Below the pieces are notes generated by a model that saw only the letters and a list, made by a program, of their open reading frames with translations, was not told where the DNA came from and did no database searches. Positions 23,152-34,705 of a DNA stretch of 64,000 nucleotides are shown one piece after another. The number at the start of each line of letters is the position of its first letter. Position 1 is the first letter of the stretch. The DNA is from Telopea speciosissima (Eukaryota; Streptophyta; Magnoliopsida; Proteales; Proteaceae), in NCBI RefSeq assembly GCF_018873765.1, contig NC_057925.1, positions 16,503,568 to 16,567,567 on the forward strand, given 5' to 3'. The translations under genes were made by a program, and so were the position numbers.

Positions 23152-23510
23152 GTCTGTGCGAGAAATAGGAAATCCTTTGTCCTTGTGGACAATGGCTCTA
23201 TTTTTTGTTTTGGGTGGATGGGCTTTGGGAGCTTAGGATTTGTTGACAGAGGGATCTCTGATAAAGTTATGAAGCCCCGAGTCCTTGATAGCTTAAGAGC
23301 CACCACATTTCTCAAATTAGCACAGGGCTATACCACACTATTTTAATCACCCGCAGGGGCTTCATTTTTGGCTTTGGGGACAACGAAAGGGCACAACTTG
23401 GTCACAATTCATTGAGAGGATGCCTCGAACCAACTGAGATCATCGTCCAGGAAACATTGGTAGCCCTTGTTGTAGAAAGCATCTGAAGCATGACAATCAA
23501 CCTTTACGAC
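23152..23510 (+). pseudogene. RCC1-repeat protein exon fragment
   Basis: After a splice-acceptor-like TTGTGCAG at 23144-23151, the plus strand encodes VCARNRKSFVLVDNGSIF, then FGSLGFVDRGISDK and PRVLDSLRA. In a shifted frame it continues with a STGLYHT-like stretch, FGFGDNERAQLGHNSLRGC and EPTEIIVQ. These are RCC1 (regulator of chromosome condensation) propeller repeats as found in plant RCC1/UVR8-like proteins. At least one frameshift near 23310 and the lack of flanking exons make it a pseudogene fragment. The solo LTR just upstream appears to sit in its former intron. Confidence 0.75.
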
Positions 23511-23544
23511 ACGAAGATTTGTAGTTAGTAGTTCATAATGAGCT

Positions 23545-24620
23545 GCAGTTCACTTAGCTTCTCAAGCGTAAGTTTCATATAAAGTTCCTAAAAGGAGCAT
23601 TTTTAGGCCTCCCCAAAGAGTCTGAAGTAATAACCAGAGGAGAGTGATCTGAAACCATCCTATGCAACACCCGTTGACAACATGACTAAAAAACTTCCAA
23701 CCATTTAGAATTACAAAAACTACGTTCCAAGACCGCATCCACCCGACCATACTTCATGTTGTTGGACCAAGTTAATTTTCTCCCATGTGAAGAGGCAGCA
23801 ATAAGAGAACAAGAATTGCTCATAGCACCAAACTTCAAAGCCGATCCTAAGGAAAAAGCCCCCCCCCCCCCGGACCACGCTTTTCATTAGAAAGAAGCGT
23901 AGCATTAAAATCTCTTACCACCAACCAAGGCACATTCACATAATTAAGGGAAACCAATTCCAACCACAAATCTCTACGATTCACTCAAAAGCAGCTTGCA
24001 TGAATCACAGATAGGAAAGACACGATACCTTTTGAAACCACAGAAAAAGTAATTTGTTGATCTGACAAAGAAATCACTGAAGGCTTATCCAATCCCAATT
24101 TCCAAACTACCCAGATATTAGGGACCATTCCAGGGCGAACATTATGAATTAGGTCCGCGTGCCACATAACCTAGTTTATTAAAATACAGCGCAGGAAATT
24201 AAATTACTAACTTCCACCTTTGGCTCCATAATGCAGACAAAATCTGAACCATGCTCCAATAACAGAGCCGACAAAGCCAACCAAGCGGCATTCTTTTTTA
24301 TGCCTCTAATGTTCCTAAGAAATATCTTCATTGACAACTTGTCGATTTAGACCCCCATGGATAACGTCCCCATGCATGCCCCTAGAAGACTCGCCTATAG
24401 GGCACCACACCACGACCATGACCCATCACATGGGAACCACCACTACCTGATCCACGACCCAAACCAAGAGTCACAAATCCCTGATCCGAAATATTTGAAT
24501 TTGAAATACAAATCTCAGATTGTGGACCTTCCAAATAGGGAACACCACTAGTCAAAGCATGTGGGTCCCATTTCAATAACGATGCCATTTTAATACGTGT
24601 GGAAGCATCGGTATAAGCTC
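23545..24620 (-). mobile_element. LINE remnant: ORF1 C-terminus and ORF2 endonuclease
   Basis: On the minus strand, 24588-24360 reads GVPYLEGPQSEI, then glycine-rich GLGRGSGSGGSHVMGHGRG (ORF1 tail). ORF2 then begins MKIFLRNIRGI at about 24331 and includes LLEHGSDFVCIMEPKVE. Later pieces are VVRDFNATLLSNEK, SHGRKLTWSN, YGRVDAVLER and a VSDHSPL motif. This is an APE-type endonuclease (residues for the DFN and SDH motifs are visible) broken by several frame changes. The YLEGPQ segment also occurs at about 10700 in the other minus-strand LINE, so the families are related. Confidence 0.8.
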
Positions 24621-25389
24621 ACATAAGCCAGTGACCTTATCGTCCGTGTCATGAATTACGACCCAACCGGTCAACCCATCCAACTCATCAGCAAGGACCT
24701 TGAAGAAAAAACGATCCTTCGAAAGACCAATTCGACTCCTTTAATTCTGTCTGCCTCTATTACTGTAGCAAGGTTGAATGTACCGCCTTACCCTTATCTG
24801 AATGTCTTGTCCAAACGGGGTAAAGTGGTACTTTCCATTGCGTCTGTAGGCGGTGGTTATCCGTCGGATTCCAAGCCTTGAGCAGGTGGGCGTAGATCTG
24901 TATCATAGTGGGATTAAAGCTTCTAATGAACCTCACAGTGGGGGATCTAAAACGGTATGGAATGTCCCCCTTCAATGGATCTGTGTGAGGAACAGTCCCG
25001 GCTCTCTCTGTCTCAAACTCTTCCACTAACATATTTAATTCGTTTGCTACAGTTTGAGTAGCCAAAATAATTGAAGGGATCCTTGTCGCCACATCCGATC
25101 CTACAACTCCTTCTCTAACAGCTGTCTCTTTTAAAAGGTTACAGTCAATTGATGTGACCCCAATCCCATCTCTAACCCGCTTTATCTTTTGAATTATATT
25201 GCACGGCAAACTTTTGCTAGCAAATCTTGTCCACTCCAGCCGAGTTAACTCCCGAGTTTTGACTGAGTGAGCGAAAACCGGACTCATGCTGACCTAATTA
25301 GAGAATGTCATGCTGACCTAATTAGGGAATGGCCTCAAATGTCATGTATTGGAACAAAAATAGCATTCCAAATAAGACTTTGTATAACA
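24621..25389. other. Spacer; unrecognised minus-strand open frame
   Basis: A 175-codon open frame runs on the minus strand, 25287-24760. It contains KSLPCNIIQKIKRVRDGIG and YRFRSPTVRFIRSFNP, which match no family I recognise. It could be LINE ORF1 5' sequence upstream of the remnant at 23545-24620. Bases 24727-24890 contain CCGCCTTACCCTTAT and GGGGTAAAGTGGTA, resembling a decayed GC-rich foldback element. Part of 25010-25140 resembles the region upstream of SABATH A. Confidence 0.35.
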
Positions 25390-25461
25390 CACAGGCCATC
25401 GGATGTGTGCCATCCGGTTGCTTTCCTCCCTACTGGTGGAAGACAACAAACTTTCTCTTAT

Positions 25462-25469
25462 TATATATA
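25462..25469 (+). promoter_or_regulatory. TATA box of SABATH copy B
   Basis: TATATATA lies 85 bp before the start codon at 25554, in a context identical to 12716-12723 of copy A. Confidence 0.6.
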
Positions 25470-25553
25470 CATACATAGTTGAAGTAATAACTCAAAACAT
25501 AAAGAGAAACGTTATCGAGTGATCAGAGTATACATTGATTGATCACTGAAGTC

Positions 25554-27288
25554 ATGGGGGTGAAGGAATTCCTATGCATGAGTAATGGAGAACGAGATAC
25601 AAGCTATGCTCAGAATTCTTTCAATGTTAGTACATCTTAAGCTCTAACTCATTTTCATTTTTTTTTTCCTCTTAAGGTGAACGAAATCTATATCCTATTA
25701 CTTTTGCTGTATATATTGTGATTAATTTTTATTTTTTATTTATTTATTTATTTATTTTTTAATGGTTGGAGCAGAGATCGGTGATATCAACTGCAAAACC
25801 TATCCTAGAGAAGGCCATTGAAGATCTCGTGAGCGAGGGCCTTCCCTCTAATGCCTTAACCATTGCAGACTTGGGTTGCGCCTTCGGTCCTAATACGTTC
25901 ACAGTGATCACTACGATCAAACGAAAAGTAGAGAAAAGGTGCAACGAATTAGGTGTAAAACAGCCAGAGCTTCAAGTTTTCTTAAATGATCTTCTTGGAA
26001 ATGATTTCAACTCAATGTTCAAGTTCTTTTTTGAAAATTATCAACAACTTGAAGGAGAAAGGATCGGCGAAGATGGTAAGAAGTGTTTCATTGCAGGTGC
26101 ACCTGGCTCCTTCTACGAGAGACTATTCCCCTTGAATAGTTTACACCTTGTCCATTCTTGCTACAGTGCACACTGGCTCTCTCGGGTAAGTAAGTTTAAG
26201 TTTCATCACTTCCCAACTGTTTCACTTGGCCCCACCAAGCACTAGCAAATCAAGGTGTGCATTGAGCATCGTGTACTGGGTACGCCCTAAATAGTTAGTG
26301 GATTCCATCTATGTGCCATATCTCTGGTGTACGAGAATAGTTCTCATACGAGAACCTGATGGAAGCATTCGCGCTAGGTTGGAGGGGTTTCAGTAGAAAC
26401 CAAGTCGAGATATGTCTTTCTCATTTTTGGCCTGGTGTTCTCTTTTATATTTCTTTTTTTTTTTTTTATTTATTAACTTGCTTTAAGCGTCCAGTCCTTA
26501 ATTTAAATCACGACATAAATTACTGATATTTTTGAATGAATTAATGGAACCCGTTGATAGGTTCCACCAGGGCTCACAAGTGAAGTAGGTATTCCAATAA
26601 ACAAGGGGAAAATCTATATCTCCAATACTAGCCCCCCACCTGTCAGCACAGCTTACCTGGAACAATTTCAAGAGGATTTTACTTCGTTCATCAAGTTGAG
26701 ATCAAAAGAGTTGATCCCCAACGCTCGTATGTTCTTGATACTTCATGGTAGACAAGGTGGCGACCCCTCCTCAGCTACCTGTGATTATTGGGAACTATTA
26801 TCAGAGGCCCTCATAGCTATGGTTTCAGAGGTAGTACTACTACTTACCATATCTATGGGGTTGAAGAAACTCCATTAGCTTATTGCTAAAGTTCCTTCCA
26901 TGCGTGCATTTTTTTAATTTTTTTTTGGAAACAGGGACTAATTGAGGAAGAGAAGTTAGATTCTTTTAATGTGCCATATTACACGGCATCATGCGAGGAA
27001 ATTCAAGAAGTAATAGACAAGGAGGGCTCCTTCGGAACAAAACAATTGGTAACATTTGCTCTAGATATTGGGGATAAGGAAGAGACAAACATGCAGGTTA
27101 AGGGAGATAACGTAGCTAAAAATATCAGATCAGTTTCAGAACCCCTGATTTCTCACCACTTTGGACATGAGATTATAGAACCATTATATGAGAAATTTAC
27201 TCGTTTGGTAATTGATGACATGGTCAAGAAGCTTCCTATGGAACTTGTGAGCATTGCCATCACTCTTCAAAGAAAGGGCTGGAAGTAA
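25554..27288 (+). CDS. SABATH carboxyl methyltransferase, copy B (four exons, 369 aa)
   Basis: A local duplicate of the gene at 12808, with the same structure: exons 25554-25625, 25772-26185, 26561-26830 and 26935-27288, all GT-AG and phase 0, giving 369 codons. The SAM-binding stretch [11 protein letters not shown] (55-65) and the substrate wall [10 protein letters not shown] are unchanged. Relative to copy A I read about 17-20 amino-acid differences. They include R8C, V52A, P99L in the LNDLPGND motif, T106M, V142L, C181Y, K192T, and G217A with V220F in the family motif usually read GGRMVL. P99L and G217A fall in normally conserved spots, so B may have lower or different activity. It has the same promoter core and an AATAAA at 27413. 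It is open throughout and still counts as a candidate working gene. Confidence 0.9.
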
Positions 27289-27412
27289 TTGAGTTTCAAT
27301 GTAAGAAGTTTGGGTTTGGATTTGCTTTGAGTGTGAAATAACTAGCTCCTGGTTAAGGTGGTTGTCCTCTACCCTAGGAAAAAATCTTTGTAAGTTTTAA
27401 TTTTCCGCCATT

Positions 27413-27418
27413 AATAAA
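27413..27418 (+). terminator. Polyadenylation signal of SABATH copy B
   Basis: An AATAAA lies 125 bp after the stop codon, in the same context as copy A. Confidence 0.55.
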
Positions 27419-27532
27419 GTTATCCGAGCAACTGCTCACAATATCGAGTTTCATGGTTAAAAACAGGGAAGTTTTAGCTGAAAAAATCTGTCATTTTAAT
27501 TTTCTTTCTCTCTCTCTCTCTCTCTCTCGCTC

Positions 27533-27655
27533 TGCTGCCACCTGCCTGTGCGGCCTCATAGGCAGAGGTGAAATGACAGCCCTACCGACTGCCCCACCAC
27601 CCTACTTGGGTGGGGTCCATACCCTGCTGTGTGAGGCTGCACGAGAGGCCTCAAA
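27533..27655. repeat. GC-rich foldback element (copy of 14766)
   Basis: Carries the core GGTGAAATGACAGCC, CTGCCCCACC and GGGTGGGGTCC after a (CT)n tract at about 27502-27530. It is shorter than its partner at 14766-14920 and lies in the segment duplicated with the SABATH gene. Confidence 0.6.
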
Positions 27656-27682
27656 CACACACATTCACTCACTCACTCACTC

Positions 27683-27832
27683 ACTATGGATCTTCTCCAA
27701 TGACATTTAAACACTAGAGTCGACCTCCCACCATCCATGGGGTGTGGGAAGCACCTCTAGGATGTGGGGACCACACCCCATGGATGGTGGGAGATCGACT
27801 CTGGTGGTTAAATGTCATTGAAGAGGATCTGA
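27683..27832. repeat. Foldback MITE downstream of SABATH B
   Basis: Partner of 14965-15119, with arms GGATCTTCTCCAATGACATT and CCCACCATCCATGG and their complements. A (CA)n microsatellite follows at 27837-27860. Confidence 0.8.
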
Positions 27833-28142
27833 ATTCACACACACACACACACACACACACCAAAAATTTGGAAAGAGGGGACAGGGTTGAAGATCGCTAT
27901 AAGGTTACATCCACATATATAGTTGCAATAATTAAAACATTAGGCTCAACAACTCCATAAATGACATATGATATAGGCATTAAGGTTGCTAAGAATTGTA
28001 GAAGCAACATACTTCATTTTTGTTTTATTTTTTTGGAAATTTTGAGTAACATGATTGGAAAAAAGAAAAAGTTGCAAATTAATCGGGTGTCAAGGAGAAA
28101 AAGCCTTTTTTGTTTTCTTTTGGTGGTAAGGGTTTCTCAAAC

Positions 28143-31100
28143 TTACAGTTGTTCATCTTCAATTTCGGCATCCTTGTATGGGAAGTAACAGGCAATGAAA
28201 ACAAAGAGAACAAGGTTGATAGTGCTCAATACTGCCAATGTCCAATAGTAATTATCAAGGCGGCTTTGATTAAGGATAAATTGGAACCACCCTTGTCGCC
28301 CACCCATCTCACTAACCTTGTTGGTTACATAAACAAAAAGGACACTGAAAATGATGCCTACTCCAAACACTGCCTCCACGAATGAGTTGATATAGGCCTT
28401 CATAGAGGCAGAGACCTGATCACCGAAGAAATTTTGGAAACCCTCTCGAGCAAGCCCATCGAAAACCCCTAGCAGGAGAAACTGTGGAAGCAACTCGAAT
28501 ATGGTCATGGGAATTGTGTCATAAGGCTTCTCTACTAAACCATATCAATCTTTCAATAACATCCATCCTGCTGACCTCCACCTTTGCTGCATGTATGCAA
28601 CAAAAGATGGATATGATCATTCCACTTCCAACTCCAATTGTTGCAACATACTTGCGTGCATCTTGTCTCACCTAATAACAATGGACATCTCTTGTAACAA
28701 TAATATTTGGCCATCGAACTTGAGCACCCGTCAAAAAATAGAAAGAGTGTATAAGGGAATTTTAGGTGTCCGACCATAAGATTCATGTGGTTTGCTTGCT
28801 CAAGAAAATAAGTGTTCCCAATGGCCAACACAACACCACAAACAATGACGGTTATCAACAAAGGAACCATTTGTTAGGATTTTCCCAAAATACGACGGGT
28901 GTGGGCTTAATTAATTATCGGGTTGATCATTGATGGGGATCAAAAAATACAAGGGCTGACGTGGTTGCTACTATTTTATTGAGATGGACCCAACCGGCCT
29001 GGCCCATTGTGGAAGTGGGTTAGGGTTGGGGAGTATTATAAATACTATTGATGAGAGGTCCCTACTGTCACTATTCTCTTTTCTCTTTTCTCCATAAGAA
29101 AGGGAGCTGTGGGAGAGTCTAGGAGACGGCAGAAGATCCTCATCGCAGATTGCATTCATTATCTAACGGATTGTTGTAGCTATTGGAGGCGATCTTATCT
29201 GTTCTTCATCAGCACACGTGGGTGCCAGGTACACTTTGCTTTCCCTGCGTTATTTGATTCAATTGTATTCAAGATCTCTGTATGGGAACGGATTCGAGTT
29301 TGACAAAACCCTTGCGTGTTCTAACAACTGGCATCAGAGCTGACTATACAGACCTAGGATCGATTGATTAAGAACTTGGATCGAGTTTTGACGGTGGAAA
29401 TAGGGATTTTGGCCGGATTTTGGGCGAAACCGCACGTTTTGGCAGCTGCCGGATTTTTCCACTTGCGAAAGTCGAAAATTTGTAGATGGGTGAGAAGGGC
29501 TTGGAGAGATGATCGCGGCGACCTGTGGATCGTCACCGCCGGCCGAAGCCGCGAGTGAGATCCACCCGCCAGGGGCAGTTGTAGAAAAAAAAAAAAAAAA
29601 AAACTCGTAACGATTATGACGTCAGAGGTTGCTTGCGGGTCAAGCTTGACCCAGTCAGACCCGACCCGGGTCAAAGTTGACCCAGACCCGATCAACACGG
29701 ACCCGACCCGAGACCTAAATGTTGACCCATTTTTCGACCCAAAATCTGACCCTGGTGACCCGTTTGGGTGGGCCGGTGGCCCATTTCGATTTACTTATTC
29801 AGGTCCAATTTGGTTCATTCCGGTTCGATTCGATTAAACCGGTTTGGTTCGGTTTTTTTTTTTTTAAAAAAAAAAAGGGCAAAATGACCAGAAAACTTCA
29901 AATGGACCGTGTGGGTTTGTTTGATTGAATTTTGAGACGCGGTTTTTTCTGCTGTGTCTATTTTTTCATGCTTTTTGTTTTGGTATGCAATTTGGTATAC
30001 CTTGGATAAACAAATATTATGGTTTTGGCGGTTTTTGTGTTTTCCAATTGTTTTGGGAACAGAATCAACTGTTTTAGAACATTTTTAATTGTTCCAGAAG
30101 CTGTTTTCCCATTTTGCTTGTATTCTTCAAGGTCGACGTTTTGGGTATCCTGTTCGAATATTTTGTTGATTTTATAGGACCTATTAATGACGATTGTGTC
30201 ACCTTCAAGTGACGTATGGACGAATGGAGCATCCGATTGGGCTCCGGGTGGTCTTGTTTTGTTCATAATTTTAAGACCTACCCACTGGTACCTGGTTTTT
30301 GGACGTTTAATACTTCCAGGGACCTGTTTTGGACGATTATGATATTTTGAGCATATTTGAACTATTTTGGGGTGACCACTGCCACATGGACGATGAATGT
30401 GCATATCACAACACATTATGGGCGATCTATGTGTTTACTTCCACATATATTGCTGCATATATGGTTGAGGAATTATGAGAAGGTAAAATGGTGATCCACC
30501 AAAGTGGCCCATTGAATCCTTTTATGATTCTGCCAAGGCAGCGGAATAGGTGACATTAGCCCAAAGACGATGTTGCCAAAGATTGACGAGGTGATATGCA
30601 CATGGATTGGAAGGGATAGTGGTCTAAGGGTTCCAGTTGCCCAAAGGTGCTGGGATTTCTGAAAACTGCTGATCTCTTCACGGAAAGGCAGTGCGTCCAT
30701 CCAAAGATGGTGTACTCAAAGAATTTGGGATGCGTGGCCTAGGGATTTTCTTACCGCTCAAAGGTGGAGGAAATTTTTTGAAAGTCATCAACATCTCGCG
30801 GTAATTGTAGTGCAATAAATTATTATTGAGGTGCATAACCTAGGGGTTTCTCTATCACCCAAAAGTGGAGGGAGATTTCTGAAAGTTGTTGCTATCTCGC
30901 GGCATTTGCGGTACGATAAAGACGTATACCTTTGACCCGAAAGGGCAAGAATGCAGTATTATAAAGAAGTATTGCTGATTGATATTTATCATCTTGATTG
31001 TATGCATACATGTGTTTGATGTATTGATGATAAATGTATAGAACCACTGATTTTATGATCATATGTTGATGAATGTTTAAATGATGAATGGACACGCGAT

Positions 31101-32925
31101 GGGTAAAGAACATGTTGTTTTGTGCGATATAGAAACCTTTAATATTATGATGTTTTGTTTCAATATATTGATGAAAATTATGTTGTTGACGAACGATAAC
31201 TTATTATGGTAGATGAAATAATAAGTGAATAATTATGGTAATTGACAGTTAACCAACGAGCATAATGAACCATGAATGAATAATCCATCAATAAGCATTG
31301 AAATGATGAAAGATTAATAATTTGTAACCTATGGGGTATAACCGGCCTTGAGCCATTTGACGGAAGCTACTTTGGTAGCATAGATTGGAAATGTATTATT
31401 AATATGAAAAGATAAAGCCAAACACTGAAATAAAATAAGGAATAATGAAAGGAATGAATGAGTGAATAAACAACGAAGAATATATTAAAGAAATTGATGC
31501 AATTAACAAACTAGGACTATACCCTTGAAGAAATTGATATCTAATTATGCACAAGAAAGAGAAAGAATCTTGAGAATGGTAACTTGACTGAGAACAAAAG
31601 AAGTAATCGGTTCAGCTTGACGGCTTTTTATTACATTGTACCGAGATTTGTGGTTTGAATCTTTATTTTCAGACTTGGTTGATTCGATTTGTTCGATTCT
31701 TTTGATCAGTGGGAGTGCTTCTTTACATGATCTGTTTGTGGATTGAGAGTCCTTCTTATTTCATTGATATGCTTGTTGAGTGGGAGGACTTAATATATGT
31801 TTCGTTTTGATTATGATGCTTCTGTTCGATTGTGATGAATAGCATTTGCATGCATGCATATGATTGATGTGTTGTAGGCCTTTTGGTGTAAGGATGTTCG
31901 ATTGGCGATGAGCCAAGTCGTTCGGCTATTTCTAGTCATGGATGTTCAATTGGTGATAAACCAAGTCGTTCGATTACCAACGAATATGACGATGTTCAAA
32001 GGTAATCCATGAGTCGTACGATACTCATGATACGTTCGAGGATCCACAAGGAATGATGATGATATTTATGTGATCACAGACGTATACAACATTCCTTATA
32101 CAAAATCATCTCAAGGATGTTCATGTTAGTAAGTAGATCCTTGTTTGTAGCTGATAGAAAGTGATATGCCGTATGTTGAGGTGTATTCTCTGCTGTTGCT
32201 CGATAATGATATATTTGCTAACTGGATCAAGGTTTAGTAGCATTATTATTGTATTGAGATCCCATGGCCACATCTGATAATGATGACCTTCTAATTAATC
32301 TAGCCCAAGTGGGAGATTGTTAGGATTTTTCCAAAATACGACGAGTATGGGCTTAATTAATTATCGGGTCGATCATTGGTGGGGATTAAGAAATACAAGG
32401 GCTGACGTGGTTGCTACTATTTTATTGAGATGGACCAGACCGGCCTGGCCCATTATGGAAGTGGGTTAGGGTTGGGGAGTATTATAAATACTACTGATGA
32501 GGGGTCCCTGCTGTCACTATTCTCTTTTCTCTTTTCTGCACAAGAAAGGGAGCTGTGGGAGAGTCTAGGAGACGGCAGAAGATCCCCATCGCGGATTGCA
32601 TTCATTATCTGACGGATTGTTGTAGCTATTGGAGGTGATCTTATATGTGCTTCATCAGCACACGTGGGTACCAGGTACACTTTGCTTTCCCTGCATTATT
32701 TAATTCAATCGTATTCTAGATCTCTATATGGGGACGGATTCGGGTTTGACAAAACCCTTGCGTGTTCTAACACCATTCTTATAGTAATCTTTGAGGCAAA
32801 AGCATGAGGAAGGGAGCTTCTGTGTGGTTTGACACGGATGTAAGAAGTGGTTCCACTGAGGAACACAACAGTGGCTACCAGTGCACATATGGCTGGCAAA
32901 AGCACGAGGAAGGGAGGTTCTGTGT
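28143..32925 (-). pseudogene. NRT1/PTR (NPF) transporter pseudogene, copy 4, split by an LTR element
   Basis: The best preserved transporter copy: C-terminal half of an NRT1/PTR family protein, a 12-helix proton-coupled carrier of nitrate, peptides or hormones in the plasma or vacuolar membrane. Reading down the minus strand: LVATVVFLSGTTSYIRVKPH (32895-32830) and ASKITIRM up to 32778. After the 3.9-kb insertion (28872-32772) come VPLLITVIVCGVVLAIGN, TYFLEQANHMNLMVGHLKF and TLFLFFDG. The last exon, 28508-28143, reads MTIFELLPQFLLLGVFDGL, then WFQFILNQSRLDNYYW, ending DAEIEDEQL. Frames shift near 28770 and near 28540, and the N-terminal half is missing. A roughly 99-bp-spaced direct repeat (32799-32838 and 32898-32937) disturbs the upstream end. 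CCATT is duplicated on each side of the insertion. Confidence 0.88.
28872..32772 (+). mobile_element. Non-coding LTR retrotransposon (LARD-like), CCATT duplication
   Basis: A complete-looking LTR fossil of 3901 bp. The LTRs are 28872-29326 and 32318-32772 (455 bp each, TGTTAGG...TCTAACA) and differ at roughly 30 sites (about 7 percent), suggesting an age of a few million years or more. A primer-binding site TGGCATCAGAGC (29329-29340) matches the initiator-Met-tRNA type used by copia elements, and a polypurine tract AAGTGGGAGAT lies at 32307-32317. The target duplication is CCATT (28867-28871 and 32773-32777). The 3-kb interior has no recognisable gag or pol. It behaves as a non-autonomous large derivative and interrupts the transporter pseudogene. 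Confidence 0.92.
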
Positions 32926-33345
32926 GGTCCGATCCGATCCTTGACCGATCCAACTGAATATTTTTAGGAAGGAAACACTCTAACTCATGCATGATATGAT
33001 GATCAAATCCTCCCCAAAATTTAAGTCTTAGATAGAATTTCTAATTCCCAAAAAATAGGAATGTGATTATAGTGAATGATAGAAATCAGTTAGGGGTTGC
33101 TTGCCATTTTCTTAGGGCTGCCATGTTGTCCAAATCGTGATCTTTCAAATGAGATCTTCTTGAAGTCAAATCCAGATGGCAAAGAGTGAATCCGCGGCCT
33201 TGATTATGTGGTCTAGTCTGAACCGATGAAGCTTGATCTTGGCTCTGTTTGGCATGCAGGTTGGGCCTGCATCATTATCTCCAAGTTGAAAAAGAGTTCA
33301 TTCTCGAACTCTTGGTCCGATCAGTGATGCTCGCCATTCACCAGG

Positions 33346-34705
33346 TGTAGATACTGAATTTTGTCACCCCCCGACGATGATGACAATAGGACACGGACAG
33401 ACATCGGTATCTCTCTGAAGAAGGACTCTTGTCCCTACATCTGAACCAAATCACCCTAAACATCCCTAAATTGGCTTATCAGACCCTTTTACTAAACGCT
33501 GAAGGAGGTACTGCTCATCCTCCCCCACCACGGAGGTCCCAAAAGGATCTCATTTGAGGCCCAAAATGATTGAAAAAGTGGTATTGCACTCCCACGGCGC
33601 CGTGGGCTCCTTCCCACGGCACTGTAGGGACATGTACTTGATTTCTACGGTGCCATGAAGGGGTGTGACATCAGCCAGCTGACGTCACACACGGCGCCGT
33701 GAAAAAGTCCCCCACGGTGCCGTGGAGGACTTATCTGGCCAGGGCTGAGGGTCCCCCCTCCCCTATAAATAGGAGGGTCCCCCTCCCTTATTTTTTAAAG
33801 GTTTTTCGGGCTAGAGGACCCTCCACAGGCGATTTCTATTCCTTTTCTGCTCCTTTTTCCCCCCTTTTCCTCCCTCTCTCTACCGTGAGTGTGTGAGTGA
33901 GTAAAGTCATTTTGGTGGGGTAGATCCTTCAATTATCCATCCAAATTTAGAGCGATTCTGCTCTTTGAATTGGTTATCCCGTCAGTGTACGAATAACATA
34001 AAAATCCCTTTTGCAGTCGTTACTCTGTCTGCATACAGATAACAAGAATCCCTTATATAGCCGTTACTCTGCCCGAAGTTTGAGTAGCAAAATCCATCTC
34101 ATATAGTCCTTACTCTGTCTGACAAGAGAAAAACAAGCCGATCGTCCGTCTCCACCTGAGCCATGGGACATCACATATTTCGCACTCAGTGCGCTTTCGC
34201 TTATTTCGTGTATTTCTTGACTAGTATCTGTATCTTTCCTTCTTATTATTTTTGGCATAATGTAGACAATTAAAGTAACTCGTTTTAGTTTATATAGTAA
34301 ATGATTTTTCTTTCTTTGTCATGATTAGTGCATCATAACTTAGCCTTACATGTTAGTATAGGATATATTATTAAGGGAGAATATTCAAAAACCAGCATCT
34401 AGTAGAAAGACCGATTTATGCAGGCGAGGTGGGTGCCTAACACCTTCCCACCCTCATAACCTGACTACTTACCCTGAATCTCTGACCAGACCATATGGAA
34501 TCACATAACCCTTTCCGCTAACCCCAGATGGGGCTACACCCATTGGGTCCTAGGTCCTAACCCTAGGTGGCGACTCCATTTCTTTATAAAGCATGATCCC
34601 AATCCCCATGATGATATATTGGAACGATACATGGTTATTCATCGAAGCCAATCTTTGTCGCCAAGAGGCTGAGGAGCCCTCGTCCAGAGGACCACGGTAC
34701 TTACA
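33346..34705 (+). mobile_element. Ty3/gypsy-type solo LTR, plus orientation
   Basis: A whole-looking LTR of 1360 bp, from TGTAGATACTGAATTTTGTC to CCACGGTACTTACA, with a promoter box CCCTATAAATAGGAGG at about 33762-33777. It is the family of 6990, 20826 and 21871 in the opposite orientation. The flanks (CCAGG and CCGGA) do not form an exact target duplication. It is nested inside the direct-repeat element 32968-36199. Confidence 0.88.

Noticed and set aside
24760-25287. 175-codon minus-strand frame as a gene
   Set aside because: No recognised domain, and it overlaps sequence shared with the region upstream of SABATH A and a decayed foldback; possibly LINE ORF1 debris.
29329-29340. tRNA gene remnant at TGGCATCAGAGC
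   Set aside because: It directly follows the LTR and is the primer-binding site complementary to initiator Met tRNA, not a tRNA gene.
29327-32317. Coding region inside the 3.9-kb LTR element
   Set aside because: No gag, protease, integrase or RT motif in any frame; short frames only, so the interior is treated as non-coding.
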